In this document: positions 1-13,900 of the stretch, in pieces | How the letters are laid out: every line of letters begins with the position of its first letter | Numbering within the stretch: the first letter of the stretch is position 1 | From: Eretmocerus hayati | Lineage: Eukaryota; Arthropoda; Insecta; Hymenoptera; Aphelinidae | Direction: 5' to 3' | DNA: 64,000 nt | NCBI GenBank assembly: GCA_029851415.1 | Contig: CM056742.1 | Location: 12,503,736 to 12,567,735 of the forward strand | The notes under the pieces: generated by a model | What the model saw: the letters and a program-made list of their open reading frames with translations, nothing else | Databases searched by the model: none | Told to the model about the DNA's origin: nothing | Program-made: the position numbers and the translations under genes

Positions 1-291
1 TCGTGATGATTCCGACCCTCGCCTGCGGGTCGGGCCGGAAACCCATCTCTCGGGCGCGCAAAAAGCTGTTACACCCTTATATCAAAATGTACTGTTTTGA
101 CACCCTGTGCGAGGAAGTATCTTTTTGCATTGATTTTCCACTATCTCTCACAGTTTATCAAAAAATACCGTTCGACACACGGGCGTGAACCTATTTTCCC
201 CATCTTCGTAATGATTCCGACCCTCGCCTACGGCTCGGGCCGGAAACCCAGCACTCGGGCGCGAAAAAAAATTATTACACCCGTTGTATAG
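1..291. repeat. Two copies of a dispersed repeat (GATTCCGACCCTCGCC family)
   Basis: Two similar blocks, about 3-92 and 208-291, carry 'atgattccgaccctcgcc' then 'ggctcgggccggaaaccc', 'ctcgggcgcg' and 'ttacaccc'. The 'ctgtgcgag..agt' and 'tcacagtttatcaaaa' segments lie between them. The same modules recur in both orientations at about 47640-48190 and, decayed, at 17640-17720. The small open frames here are not genes. Confidence 0.75.
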
Positions 292-775
292 CACTGTATT
301 TCTTGTCAAGCTGTTAGAAAAAGTGGAAAATCAGTGCGAAAAGGATACTTTCTCACACAAGAGTGTCAAAATAGTGCGTTTTGACATGGCATGACTAAAC
401 GGCTATTTTTCCTCCCGGCTGGAATAAAAAAAATTGACGTTCAGTCACCCTGGTACCAAAAAGTAATATATGCACTATTTCTTGTTTTTTTTCTGATCCG
501 TGTTTCCATGTATCCGTGATATGGCATAAAATGTCTTAAAAATCACAATCGGAGCCAAAGAATGAGGGAATATCCCCATTCTCATTCAATTTTTTTCAAG
601 ACTATGTACATCCGATGCTTATGATAACTACACCCGTGCTTATTTTCAATGGTCCATTGATCGCGAATCCCAAGATTAAAAAAAAAATAGTAACCAGATG
701 TATTTTGTCCACCCAATGCATGACTATGTTTCATGTTCCTGGAAAACCATCTGAAAACCACAAATTTGATTGCAG
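292..775. other. Intronic sequence before the first visible exon
   Basis: AT-rich sequence with no domain-like coding. It continues the spacer modules of the flanking repeat to about 400, then shows nothing I can name. It is taken as intron because the exon at 776 is internal. Confidence 0.6.
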
Positions 776-919
776 ATGAGTTGAGCAGAGAAGAAGACGT
801 GCTTGAATGGCTAGTGGCAAACAAAAGCACGGGTGATGAAGAAGATATTATTGAAGATGTTACTGCAAAGACTCTTCACACCTTGATCGGCAACATCGAC
901 AATCTGGTTGTTCTCTTCT
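776..919 (+). CDS. Trx-like gene exon, B type (first in window)
   Basis: Acceptor TTGCAG precedes phase-1 sequence reading DELSREEDVLEWL and then IEDVTAKTLHTLI..LVVLF. This is the C-terminal helix of one domain plus the first helix and strand of the next. Length is 144 nt, symmetric phase 1-1. The expected donor is GTTCGT, which is weak at +3; I place it there because every other B exon ends after the same Phe codon plus one base. The matching A exon lies upstream of the window. Confidence 0.75.
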
Positions 920-3900
920 GTTCGTACCCAAGGTTTTTTTCTTATATCACCCATGCATTCGAACTAATCAAGCATCATCATAATCACCATTCTCAAATAT
1001 TTCAAGAACTTGAAACTCTACTGATATAATTTTGAAACTTCCCTCGAAAAAATGTTTTTCGTGTTCCAGATGATCATGGAGATGAGGATTCGATGCAGGT
1101 ACTCACGGAACTGGAAAAGATAGACGACGACTGTGATAAAAATGGTATCCAGTTTGTTAAAATTAGTGAGAAGAAAGCTGCCAAGGAATTTGGCATAGAT
1201 TCTATTCCAGCAATTGTGTATTTCGAGAAACAAATACCTAATGTCTACGATGGTAGGCTATTTTCATTCTAATCTTTCTCGAAAAAACTACTCAACCACT
1301 CGAAACAATAATAATGATGAAGATTAATCATTATGCAGGTGATCTTCAGAATGAAGATGAGATATTGGAATGGTTACTATCGCAACTTGAAAAAGATGAA
1401 ATTGAAGATGTAACTGATGAGATGCTGGACCGTCTCGTCAAGGAAGGAAAAACGATAGCAGTTTTATTTTGTGAGTATAATTATGACTAATAAATTCAAT
1501 TCAATTCAATTCAATTATGACGAGTCAGAATAAGGAATTTCTCAAAATTTGTAAATATGATATAAATTACTAATAACACAAACATTTTGGCTCAGATGAT
1601 AACAATGACCGAAAATCGCAGAGGGTACTGGCCGAGCTTGAAAACATCGATGACGAGTGTGATTCATTGGGTATCGTATTTGTCAAAATCGATAACCCTG
1701 ATGAAGCCAAGGAATATGGAATTGACAAAATGCCTAGTCTCTTATATTTTGAAAAAGGCATACCAACTCTTTATGAAGGAAACCTTGAAGATGAAGAAAA
1801 AGTATTGAAGTGGCTAGACAGTCAAGCAAAGAGCGATCACATTGAGGATGTAACAGATGAGATGTTGGACATGGTCATTGACAAAATGCCTTACGTCGCT
1901 GTACTATTCTGTTGGTACCATCCAATCCCATATTTTAAGCGTTTGGTCTTTTAGTATTCTTGCCAATTTCGAGGCCAATATTGATCTTACACAATGGAAG
2001 TCTTCTATTCTTTCCCTACGACTAAAGACAATCATAGACAATGCATTTAATCAACATCCTTTTTATTAACCACTACAAAATTTATCTCATTTGGAAGAAA
2101 TAATTCCAATCCTAGAACTTTCTATCAGAAGCTCTAAAAAGATTTTCCGCTCAATTTTTTCCTAATTTTTTTAACACTCTTTCTATTACTTACGATTTAG
2201 TAAGGTGGTTGAAGTCATAAGCGTAATCTTAATGATCTGAGTCGTATACGAATACGTGATATCTTGGATCTCTTGAAAATCCAATTACGTGTGTAACTGT
2301 TTCAGATGATAAGGACCAGAAAAAAAGCGCAAAGGTTTTGACCGAACTGGAAAATATCGATGATGACTGCGATGAGCACAATATTGCCTTCGTTAAAATT
2401 GACGATGCAGAAGAAGCAAAAGAGTATGGAATAGATGAATTTCCTACCTTGGTGCTGTTTGAGAAGAAAATACCCCACGTTTATGATGGTATGTACAGCA
2501 TTCAATATATATTCGATGTTTTCTAAAATAAATATCGTTCTAAGGCCAGACATTTAACTTTTTGATGCTCGAGTAGTAGTAAGGTTCGAAATTTTATTCC
2601 ACTTTTTCAACAATCCTCTCATTTCCAGTTCGAAATGACGACTACGGGAATACTCAACTCGTAATAATCCATTTTTCTGTTTACCATAGGTGACCTTGCC
2701 AATGAAGACCAGCTATTAGGATGGCTATTGCATCAAAAAAAGCACAGCGAGATCCCGGAGGTTACCGATGAGATGATGGAGAAACTCATTGAAACAACCC
2801 CTTATCTCGCAGTTTTATTCTGTAAGTACTCATCTTCTCCATTCATAACAAGATTTTCATATCTAAAAACGCATTCACTATGGTCGTTGGTCACTTAAAA
2901 TAGTCCAAAAAGTATCCCAGAATAATCAAAATGCACCTCTAATAAAATTCCAATTCCTCCTTCATCCGCTTACTTTGGAGCCCACTCCCCAGCTTCAGAA
3001 AACTTTTCTGATACGGAAAGAGTCAATAACTAGTTGTGAAATGACGAAATATGACAAATTGGAAGACTGAAAAGTTTTGTTTCTTCGCATTCCTCCAGAA
3101 ATCAAAAGCATATAAAGATTCATTATTGTCAGAACACATTCTTGGCCTCGTCACAGATTTTTATGATCCAACCTAGTGAAGTTATCACAAATATTGTTTT
3201 TCTGGCATGTCTTCATACATGGACACTCTTAGTGAGCGGGTTGAGACAAGACCCTGATAAATATTTACAAGCAGAGAATCTCAACTCACTGAAAATCTAC
3301 AATATTGATGAGTAAATTGAGAATTCCATTATATGACCATTCTCAGCACCATTTCCACCCGATAGAAACTTAAATTTCATGCCTCGGGTTCACAACCATG
3401 AGTCTGAAGTTAGCAGACAGATAGCAGACAGATGGGTGACGCATAGCCGAGGCGTCAAATCTGTAGAATGAAGTATGTTGCCTCTTTCAAATTGCCAAGA
3501 GACTCCTCCCCTGCTTGGCGGTCATACAGGCGTCCCTCGTTCAACACGGTTTTGCTCAACGCGGTTTTGGTTATACGTGGTTTTTGAAACGCCACCTTAA
3601 TTTTGCGCAACTCCAGAAAAAGGCGTGTACCCGCAAATATGACGAACAATTCGCATTTAGAGCAAGTCCGCGAGAATGTTAACCGAACTCTGATAAACTC
3701 AAATTTGATTCTTGGGAAATGAATGTGAGGACTCAGGTTGTAGAACTTGCCGGATTCGCGCGTACTCCTAGGAGATAGTACGGGATTGATGTAAAATTCT
3801 ATAATATTGGTTTTAATCTGACAAATTCTTAAAATATGAGCAAAAATGTCAATTCGTGCGCGTGACACTCGTGACACTCTTATATTCCGAATTCAGCAAC

Positions 3901-6900
3901 TGCGGAGTTGAAAACTGGAATGCGTAAGGCCAGGACATCACTGTTGCAGATCATTTCATTCCGCTGCGCTCGAATGTTTATCGTATCCATCGCCTTTTTT
4001 ATTGAACTTAATCCCCTTGCGCAGAGTTTATATAGGGATCCTGTGTTATTAGGACGATGATACTCGGTTCTTTGCGCAAGGTTAAAATGCGTGACGTGTG
4101 TAACACCCCCCTCGCTCTGCATTCTTTGCAAGTTCATAACGGTTATCCCCAGATCAACGATGATTTCATGATTAGAAAGACCCCTAACACATATTGAATC
4201 AACAAAAAGTTTGGTCTTGGTTCGTGGGACAAGAGTCTTGGTACGCATCCCGACTTCCCCACAAGAGCAATGCTTTGTTCAACGCGGTTTCGTTCAACGC
4301 GGTAGTTTTCCGGAACGTAAACCCCGCGTTGAACGAGGGACGCCTGTACAACCAACAGACTCGTTGTAGATTGATCGATTGATCATGCATGAGCGAGACC
4401 TATTCATATCTCCTCGCTAACTTACTTCCACCGGTAGATTACCTTCAAAATTCGTTCGTGACTGGAACAATTGGCTAAACTTGGTGTAACGGGCCAATTT
4501 CGAGTTCGGATCATAGACAGTGCACGGAATGATCGGGATCAATTGAAAATGTTCATATAAATTGAGTTGCGGTTATAATCTTTGTAATTTCGATTTAGAA
4601 TCGGATATGTTATTTTTGTGATATAGTCGAGCGATGAGATTTTATTCAATTGAAATTAATCAGTATATGCATATGAATCTCATCAGAACGACATGAGAAT
4701 TTGCATACCATTTTTAGGCATATTGCCCCTCTGAAATCGAGCACATTCATTATAGAATCCACATACGGAGGCAACATGCCTCAGATTCTAGTTTAGAGCT
4801 GATACGTGCCAGCAAACACTTAGAACTTTGACTAAAGAATGTTTTGGGCTGAATCTAGGCATGTTACCCCTCTGAAATAAAACACATTCAACAGAGATTC
4901 CAATACTCTGGAGGCAACATGCCTCAGATTCTAGTTTAGAGCTGATACGTGCCAGCAGACACTTGGAACTTCGCCTGAAAAATGTTTTGGGCTGTGGCTA
5001 GGCATGTTGCCCCTCTGAAATCGAACACATTCATTACAGCATCCATTTCTACGGAGGCAACATGGCTCAGATCCGAGTTTTAAGCTGATACGTGCCAGCA
5101 AACTCTCGGAACTTTGACTAAAAAATGGTCCGTGCTGAAACTAGTTATATCGCTTCTCTGAAATTCAACATACATGGCCCCTGGATCGCCGTCTATCATA
5201 TATCTCATACCTAGAGTCATTCATGAGTCTCAAACCGCGAATTCGTTCCCACTTGGTCGTTTCTGCACCCAGGAGCATGTATTTTCCATCCCGCCTGTGG
5301 GTACCGTTTTGTGTACGTATGTTCTGGGTATTTAAGCCTGTTTTTGATCCATCTGAAGAGGCAACTCATGGTGGAAGAGACATATGGTGTGCTCGCGCGC
5401 AGCGCGAGCACCTCAGCCAATGGGGTTCCCGGCCCCATTGTACGCCATCTTGAGCTTTCCGACAATCACAACATAGCGGGAAATTCGACCTTGTTTGATA
5501 GCTCACATGGTTCGAACCGAGTTCAATTCGATACCTACATGGTGCTTCCAGCGTTAAACTTACGAGATCGCGAATTTCTTCGAAAAATACAAAAACCTCC
5601 CTTAACTGAGAATTTTTTCTAGCAAGGATAACTGCAATACTTCACACTTTAAAGTTCTTTATAGCACTCTAACCTAAAAATCGCAACTTTGAACATGATT
5701 TTTGGATTCTCGTGCTATAAAATATCATATGAAACTGCGTGCAGATGGGTAGTTTTGTTACGAAGGACTTATAGCACTCGCTTCGCTCGTGCCGAAAACA
5801 GTCCTTCGTACAAAACTATCCATCTACGTGCAGTGTCATAATATACTATTTAAATTACTTTGTAAACATTTTCATATCTTTGAGAATTTTTCTCGAATGT
5901 ATTTCAGCCATTCTTGGAATATTTCTATTAATATTGGGATTTCTTGAGAAGGAATTATATCCATCTTGCCTCAAATTCCCATCAAGAGTGCACAGAAATT
6001 TCTAAAATATGTTTGCTATTCGAGCTCAAAACTTTAAAGCGGAACGAGTATTACAGGCTTTTACAAACATTAGGAATATTTTTCTGTTTGAATCTAATGC
6101 TATCTATGTTTCATGAATATTTATAGAACTTTTTTGAAAGACTCAAAATATTTTAAAAGAAGAGATATTCATGGACATGTCATAATTCATGCTGAAATAG
6201 ATACGGAACAAATGGTGAAAAATTGAGGAAATATCCAGTGATTTGTTTGAAAAAGTTGTGAGTGATGCATCAAACAGTAGTAGCAAAAAAAAATTGGGCC
6301 AACGTGGGGTTTGAACCCAGGACCTCTTTATTGTGAAGCAAAAGGTTACCCACGCAGCTATGCTGTACTACCAATATTTTGGTTCAATAGCTGTACTCAT
6401 TCATCGGCCCCCAAGAGAGGCTCGGGTTATGGGTGTTGTTGTGACTCGTGATTCTTCCCACTATAATGAAGGATGTTACGCCATCCCACTCCACAGACAA
6501 TCTAGAAGTATTTGGTAGGACTGTTATTATTGATTGCCGATTCAATCGTCCGCACACCAAGTTTCAAGATCTTTGATCACTGTATAATAATAAGATGTCT
6601 TAGATGTTTGCATGAAGGCGAGTGACTCTGTTGATGACCGAGCCTCAACCAGGAAGACTTGCATTTGCTCGTGGCCGCGAATCGCGAATTTAGACTTTTT
6701 GAAGTGTGACTCCTAACAAGGAATTCGTCGCAATTTGAAATTCGTACGCCAAGATGCCTGCCGATGGGACCTGCACAGACCGGGACGAAAACTCGTTCAC
6801 CAAGTGAGCACACCATATGTCTCTTCCACCATAAGGCAACATTTCTCAATTCCCTCGTTGCGTCGGTCAGTACCGAGATAGACCACCCATATAGCCCTAG

Positions 6901-9900
6901 TCAACATATATCGAAATTGTGAACAATGTTGTCTCTTCATCTCAAGATTTTGTAGAGGCAACATTCTCTATTTTTGACCCTAATAGATTGTATATAGCTG
7001 ATCGCCATCTGTCTGCCAACTCCAGACTCATTTCACAACCGACCCATGTATTTCAGAAGTCAACCCATTCCTCTTTTACAGATGACAAAGATGATAAACA
7101 GGACATTCGAATTCTCAATGAGTTGGAAAACATTGACGACGAATTGGCAAAGGAAGGAATCATAATTATCCGTGTAGATAATGATGCCGAGGCAAAAGAA
7201 TACGGAATTGATCATCTGCCGACTCTCGTATACTTTGAGGACAAGATTCCTGCTCTCTACGAGGGTGACTTGCTCAATGAAGATGAAGTTCTCAAGTGGT
7301 TGATAGAGCAGAAAAATAGTGCCACCATCGAAGAAGTCACGGATGAAATTCTCTCCGATCTAATTGATGAGCATGAGTATGTCGTCGTTTATTTCAGTAA
7401 GTTTGTACATACAACTTGAAAATTCTCAAACAAAATCTGATGACTAGAATGAGGAGTTGTATATCTTCCCAATATCTATTCAACCTTAATTAAAACTCCA
7501 TCAGCAGATAGGTACCCATACTTGAGAACACAACTAATGAATCTCTTCGTTTGATTTCCTTGACATCCACACCGAATGATATCGACCTGTAACTCAGAGT
7601 GATTAAAATTTCAGCTGGAAATTGTGATGAAGGTGACGAATGTGAGAAAATCTTGGAGGAGCTGGAGAACATTGACGATGAGCTGGATGAGACTGGTATT
7701 GTCTTTGTCACAACCGAAGATACCGGTATAGCCAGGAAACATGGAATCAAGACACTCCCAACTTTGGCATTCTTCCGTAATAAAGAGCCACTTCTCTTCA
7801 AGGGAGATATTGAAGATGAAGATGAAGTTCTGTCATGGTTGACCGATGAAAATACACTTGAGATTCCCGGCAAGATTGAAGAAGTGAACGGAAGAATGTT
7901 GGAGAATATTCTTGATGAAAATGATTACGTCGTCGTTTTCTTCTGTGAGTATAATCACACTTTTTTGCTTGACGGAAACTTCGTTATGAAGTATATTTAG
8001 GAGCGCCACGCTTAGACGCGTCTTTGGTTTCTCGTAATGGGACGAATATATTCGCACTTTGCTAACAAGCCGATTGCCGGTGCTAGAGGATGTATGATTT
8101 TCTCTCACTTAACCCAGAAAATGGAATGCCCTGCTAGTGTCTGAAATTGGTACGATACGAACGCTGAATACAGAAAATACCATTGCCTTTTTGAGAATCA
8201 TTTCTTCAAAAATTTTCCAAAATTTAGAAATGTCTTGTATTTTGATCAGCGGAAACAGTACTTCCTTTTCGCTCTAGGAGAAACTCTCCCCTGTAGTTAT
8301 TTTTCTCTAACTTGATTAATTTCTCCCCAAAGATAAAGAAGGTGATAAGAAGAGTCAAAAGATCCTACAAGAATTAGAGAATATTGATGAAGAATGTGAA
8401 GAGAAGAACGTCGATTTTGTTAAAATCTCAGACGAAGGAATTGAGAAAGAGTATGATCTCCCGAGTCTGCCAGCTCTCGTTTTCTACAGACACAAGTTCC
8501 GACAAATTTACACTGGCGACATGATGCACGAAGAAGAAATATTAAAATGGGTCCTACAGTTACGTACATCAACCCCTGACGTCATCGAGAATGTTGATCG
8601 AAAAACCCTCCAAGTTCTCATCAATGACGTAGAACATTTAGCCGTATTTTTCTGTAAGTAGTAGAGAGAAACATTGTGATCTCATCGAAGATTATCTTCA
8701 ACATACTGCTTCGTGATTTCTAGACGATGAAGAGAATGAAGCATGCCAGGAAATCCTTGAAGAGCTCGAAACTATTGATGACGATACCGACAAGCACGGC
8801 ATTCAATTCGTCAAATCCAAGGATTCAAAACTTGCAGCAGAAATCGGCATCTTTTCGTTCCCAGCCCTTGTATATTATGAGACTGGTGTTCCAATCATGT
8901 ACGACGGTAAGATGGAACTCTCACATTCGAATACAACTTATTAGATATGATGGTATAGTACGATTCACTAACAAAAATAAGATATCCTCCCATCACGTAA
9001 AACTCGGTTCGGAGGATCTCTCAAATTGTAGCTGAATTTATTCATCTTTCTGACAATTCTTTGCTACTGATTCAAATGTTTGAGAAGCATCAGTGTTTAG
9101 CGACCAAAATCAAAGAAACGGTACAACCAATCTCTTCGAAACTCCGACTGATGGTTTTTGACTGGTCATGATTGATCAATTCATATCAAAATCCATCCAA
9201 TCGAAAGAATGATTTAGAAAACTTCCGAACCGAATATTTTCCGTTCAGTATCTTTTATTCGGATGTTTCATCATGCATTGTGATGAGAACATTGCACTAT
9301 TATTAGAATGAGCAACACATCGATCTTGTTTCTCAAAATAGAGCTCTATCGGAGGATCTTAATTCAATTTAGGAGGGCAAACTCCATCGAGTTTTCCTGC
9401 TAATATATTAGCAGGATAGACCGATTTATATTACTATAGAAGGGAAAACCGATAGAGTCTGCTGTTCTAAACACTTGTCCTAATCTAACCAAGTACAAAC
9501 TTGTGATAACAAATGATTGAGGACAAGTCCTTGAAATACCCTTCAGATATACACAATTTCTAAGGAATCATACTTATTAGCGTCATTTATAACTTTTATA
9601 GGTAATCTTAAGAAGGAAGACGAAGTTCTGGAATGGCTAATTGAACAGAAAAGTAAGAAGATTTCTCGAATGATGATTATCATAACTGGTACACTGTTCG
9701 TTGTAACTCTAATATCGGTCGTGACAATACCTCCGGATTATAATTACCAAACACGAGCAATAGTGATAACACCAGTTATTTTACCTCCGTCGCGTTCGCC
9801 ATGAAGGCATTCATATTCACCATTACTCCGATTCGAGACACGACAACTCACTCTTGGTTCCAAATGAATTAATTAGGAAGCTTTACCAATCCGTCGTTGA

Positions 9901-10861
9901 TCGTCGATGTGAAAAAATTACACATCATCAGAAACCCATCATTGATACGATTTCATTCAGGAATCTTCCAGGAAAAATTATTTGCTTTACCATATACCAA
10001 TTTACTACTCCCTGCAAACTGAGTACTTGGAGAAATTGTGAAAAAACAAAATTACGTCCTGAAAAAAATGCGAGAACTTCAGAATACCCATTTTTTCGAT
10101 AAAAGTTTTAAAACGAATTTCACCTCGTGATGTTACGATTGCATTTGAAGCCATCTGCCACATGACAGTTGTCAAAATATTGAATATTAAATTTTGATCT
10201 CGTGAATTTTGAAGGAAATTATAGAAATGCACACTTTGCACCGTTTTATTCTGCTTGGAATAATCTTAACTCCAAAAATTTAATTCTTTGGGACTAATCC
10301 ACATAACATTGTGCTTTAATGTCTGATGGTAATCATTCTTACTAAATATCTCTGTCATAAGCCCATTACCTTTTGCAGTACTCTTGTCAATCGCAAATCT
10401 GGAGATGAAATTTACATACGTGAAATTGAAAGATAGTCTCTCCCAAACATATTAAATGTACACTTGACAAGACCGACAGATGCATTTAAAATCAGATATA
10501 TTCGTTATAAGAAACCCAAGGTTAAGCTAGCACAATATCGGAATTTTACACAAACTCACGTACTAGAGAAAAACGAGTAACAAGTATTGTAACTTTCATA
10601 TTTTGAGTAGAATTGTTTTGAATATCGTAATGTCCACACGCAGGTAATGATGATGATGATGAAGATGAAGATGATAATGATGATGGTCGTACTTCCGTCC
10701 ATAAGTCACAACGAAATTCAAAAGCTACCAAAGCAATTCCGAAGGCTAAAAGCTCCATTTCAAAAATCAAAACTATCTCCGACAAAATGACAAGTAAAAC
10801 AAAAGCTAAGCTCGAAACTCATCGCCGCAAACACGCAATAGAAGATGACGATGACGATGAA

Positions 10862-10914
<53 letters not shown>

Positions 10915-10942
10915 TAACAACAACGACGATGACGACGACGAT

Positions 10943-10983
<41 letters not shown>

Positions 10984-13900
10984 TGATGATGACGATGACG
11001 ATGACAACGACGATGATGATGACGATGACGATGACGAAGACGACGATGACGATGATGATAACGATAATGATAAGGGACGAACGAAAGCAAGGAGGCATCG
11101 CACAATAGCAAATACAAAAGAAGACGATGACGATGACGATGACGATGATGAGGAAGACGAAAATGATGATGATGAAGATGAAGGCGAAGAGGATGAAGAT
11201 GACGAAGATGATGAAGATGGAGATGAAGATGAAGATGAAGATGAAGATGGTGATGATGATGACGATGACGACGATAATGATGATGACGATGATGATGAGG
11301 GCCCTACTAGTAAAGCCGTGAAACAATTCGTTGGCAAAGGTAAAGCGGACCGAGCGCTTACAACAGACAAGACAAGGATCACGTGAGATCAAAGTGTGAT
11401 AGTCGTTTCAATTGTTTGACGTTTAGACGCAAGAATCACTCACAATCATCGTCCTTTCCATACGGCCTCACGAGAAGTTCAAAAAGGAGGGCTCCAAATG
11501 TCGATGATTCGACATTCATCAGAATAAAAGAAACCCAATATCAACCTGTAGCTAGCGAAAAAGACTCAAATGGAACTATTCAAGTTTGCATTTTAAAATG
11601 GTGATTGAGTATTACCCAACAGAATGTGAGCACTTTCAATATCACTCAATGGAATATAAAGTCGACAGGTTTTCCCATTCGAATGAAGATGCATTCTCCG
11701 CTCACCGTTATCTTAAATTCATGTCGTTATCATGTCCCAATGAGTGATACTGAGAAGACTCGCTGAGTCTAATTGCGTATTATTGAGGATCTTTCGATAC
11801 CTTGTACCATCGAAATCATATATCAATTGTGCCCTCGCTTCGACAGCAGGATGTAAGTGTAGGGAGAATTATAAAAATCTCATTCGACTAAAATGAGTTA
11901 TAAACGCACCATTGGTCTTCAAGCGAGCCGATGGATTCCACGTCGGCTACATGAATCCTACTTGAATTGCAACAGTTTGTCGCCTGTAGTTCAGATGATT
12001 TCATTCAGTGAATAAGACATTATCTATCAATGATTTTTTTCAAAGAAATTATGATCGTCTTCATGTAAAGGCTTAGCATTATTTTTCATTTTGAATCCAC
12101 TTAGATGAACCAAGTTGGGGTTAATCATGAGTCTAGATCTCCATCCAAGTTTGATCTTGCGGGTTTTGGAACAAATCTAGTGATAGAATACATATCTCTG
12201 CCGAGTTGGATCAAGTATCATAAATTTGAATTGAGACAGTAAGTGAGATTTCCGGGGCTTTCTCGTTCTCTCTGACAAGACAATGTGCAGCGAGGTTTCC
12301 AGACCTCTTTTGTGAACAAATGGCACGAGACCGTTAAAACTTTGGTACGACTCAAAATTTTGAAACTTGCAATGAATATTGAGGCAATATTGTCCGACGC
12401 GAATTTAGTCAAGTGATATCTATTGAAACGTCATTTTAACCCACTAAATCGTGCTTACGAGGGATTGATGAATCCATCGACTTGCTCAAAGCTTTCAGGG
12501 ACATAAACTTGAATTATTCAATTTGAATGCAGCAAAATGAGGATAGCTTCATATACTTGCACGACTGACTTCTGCTACTAGTTTTTGTAGAAACTGATAT
12601 TAACTATCTTTGTATAGAAAAAAAACATCAACCATGACTAACTTCTCATGTCCCTCTCTTTCTCTTTCTTTCGTTCAAATAGTTTGTTTCATTTTAAACA
12701 CTCACATGCCTCGTAACTCCTGGTAGAGAGCTCATATTTATTTTGAGCTTTTCACTCGTATCATTTGATTAGCTGATCAACAGTTAATGGTCGAACGTAA
12801 TATCAGTGCCTTGAAAAAGCAAAAGTATTTTCCAAAAATCACAAACTCTTTCCATGATTCACATGAAAATAGTCCTGAAGAAATTGTGTTTGAAAATGAG
12901 ATTTGAATCTCAAGATTCATTATTGAGGATGATTAACTTTTAGTTTTCTAATGAAACTGTTGATCAGTGTATCAAAGCATCCCATCAACGAAGATGTCAA
13001 AAGGTAAAACACTGACATCGACTTCCGGAATAGAAGTGGATAGCTTTAAAAATTTCTTTGCCATTTTTCACTTATTGCCATAACGATCGCAATTCTTCTG
13101 TTTTGAAATATCCAATGGATTACTACTCTCTTTTGATACAATCGTATATCTGCTTACTACAGGCGACAGCTGTTTCTACATCGGGATGGGAGCTAATAGC
13201 GCGAAACCTACAGTTCCCTCGTATGAGCCTTACCAATGCTGTCCTTCGAAGGTGACTCGGAACACGAAGGTGGCCAAGGTCAGTCACAAAGATAAGTCGA
13301 GAGCCAAACAAAGTGATGACAAAGCCACAAAATCGAAGGTTCCAACCAGTTCAACCACAACTACGACTACAACGCCAGCTCCAGCTACTCTCAAACCAAT
13401 CAACAAACTATCTTCTAAGGATAGTCGCAAGACTCTACAACAATCTACAGACAAGAAGGAGGAAAAAGTCAAGAAAGAAAAGGCAAAGAGGGGATTCTTT
13501 GGAAGCGGTAATTATCAAAATTCATGAAACAACGTTCATTTTGTGGAAAATCAACGATTTTTTAAATCAACATGAACGATGAAATCGACAACGAGACCAA
13601 CAAATTTTGACTGTATTAGTTTGCTTTAGAGACGACTTCGACTGGTGGCAATCAACTGTACTTTCCATTTGTAACATGATGGACTTTACCAATCAAGGAA
13701 GATGAGAGCTTGGCTAGTTCCATATAAACTTATAAGCTTATAACTCTGAATCTAACCGAATGAAAAATTTACTGCAGAAATGTGAATATTGAAATTTGTA
13801 TCTCGGGCCCCTACCCGTTGGCTTTATTCCGGTTGAATATACTGCGGAACTTTATATTCAGAGACTATCTCGACACGACTGGTGCCTCTCTAATCTTCCT

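Larger units (their letters stand above)
5370..6830. repeat. Perfect 25-bp inverted repeat pair 1.4 kb apart
   Basis: 5370-5394 ('ggtggaagagacatatggtg' then TGCTC) is exactly complementary to 6806-6830. The flanks do not pair well, so it may be the remains of a TIR element or two oppositely placed fragments of one repeat. Confidence 0.5.
2822..7081. other. 4.26-kb intron rich in repeats
   Basis: No further thioredoxin-like exon was seen. It holds a terminal-inverted-repeat element (3525-4348), a 142-bp tandem repeat (4715-5175), a palindromic element (5719-5852), a 25-bp inverted-repeat pair (5370/6806) and a tRNA-like segment near 6300. Confidence 0.65.

Noticed and set aside
2302..2553. 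Minus-strand open frames opposite Trx-like exons (for example 2302-2553, 7490-7873, 19771-20001)
   Set aside because: They are antisense to well-supported exons and show no features of their own.
6296..6366. Functional tRNA gene
   Set aside because: B-box match is good, but acceptor and anticodon stems do not pair cleanly; kept only as a tRNA-like repeat.
6919..7081. Extension of the 7082 exon upstream along the same open frame to an ATG at 6919
   Set aside because: The extra residues do not resemble the domain, while a good acceptor at 7081/7082 puts the exon start at the same place and phase as its sisters.
10760..11392. Long open frames on the minus strand and in other plus frames over the Asp-rich exon (poly-Ser, poly-Ile/Val, poly-His/Arg, Met-Thr repeats)
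   Set aside because: They are shadows of the GAT/GAC repeat; only the frame in phase with flanking splice sites and the rest of the gene is supported.
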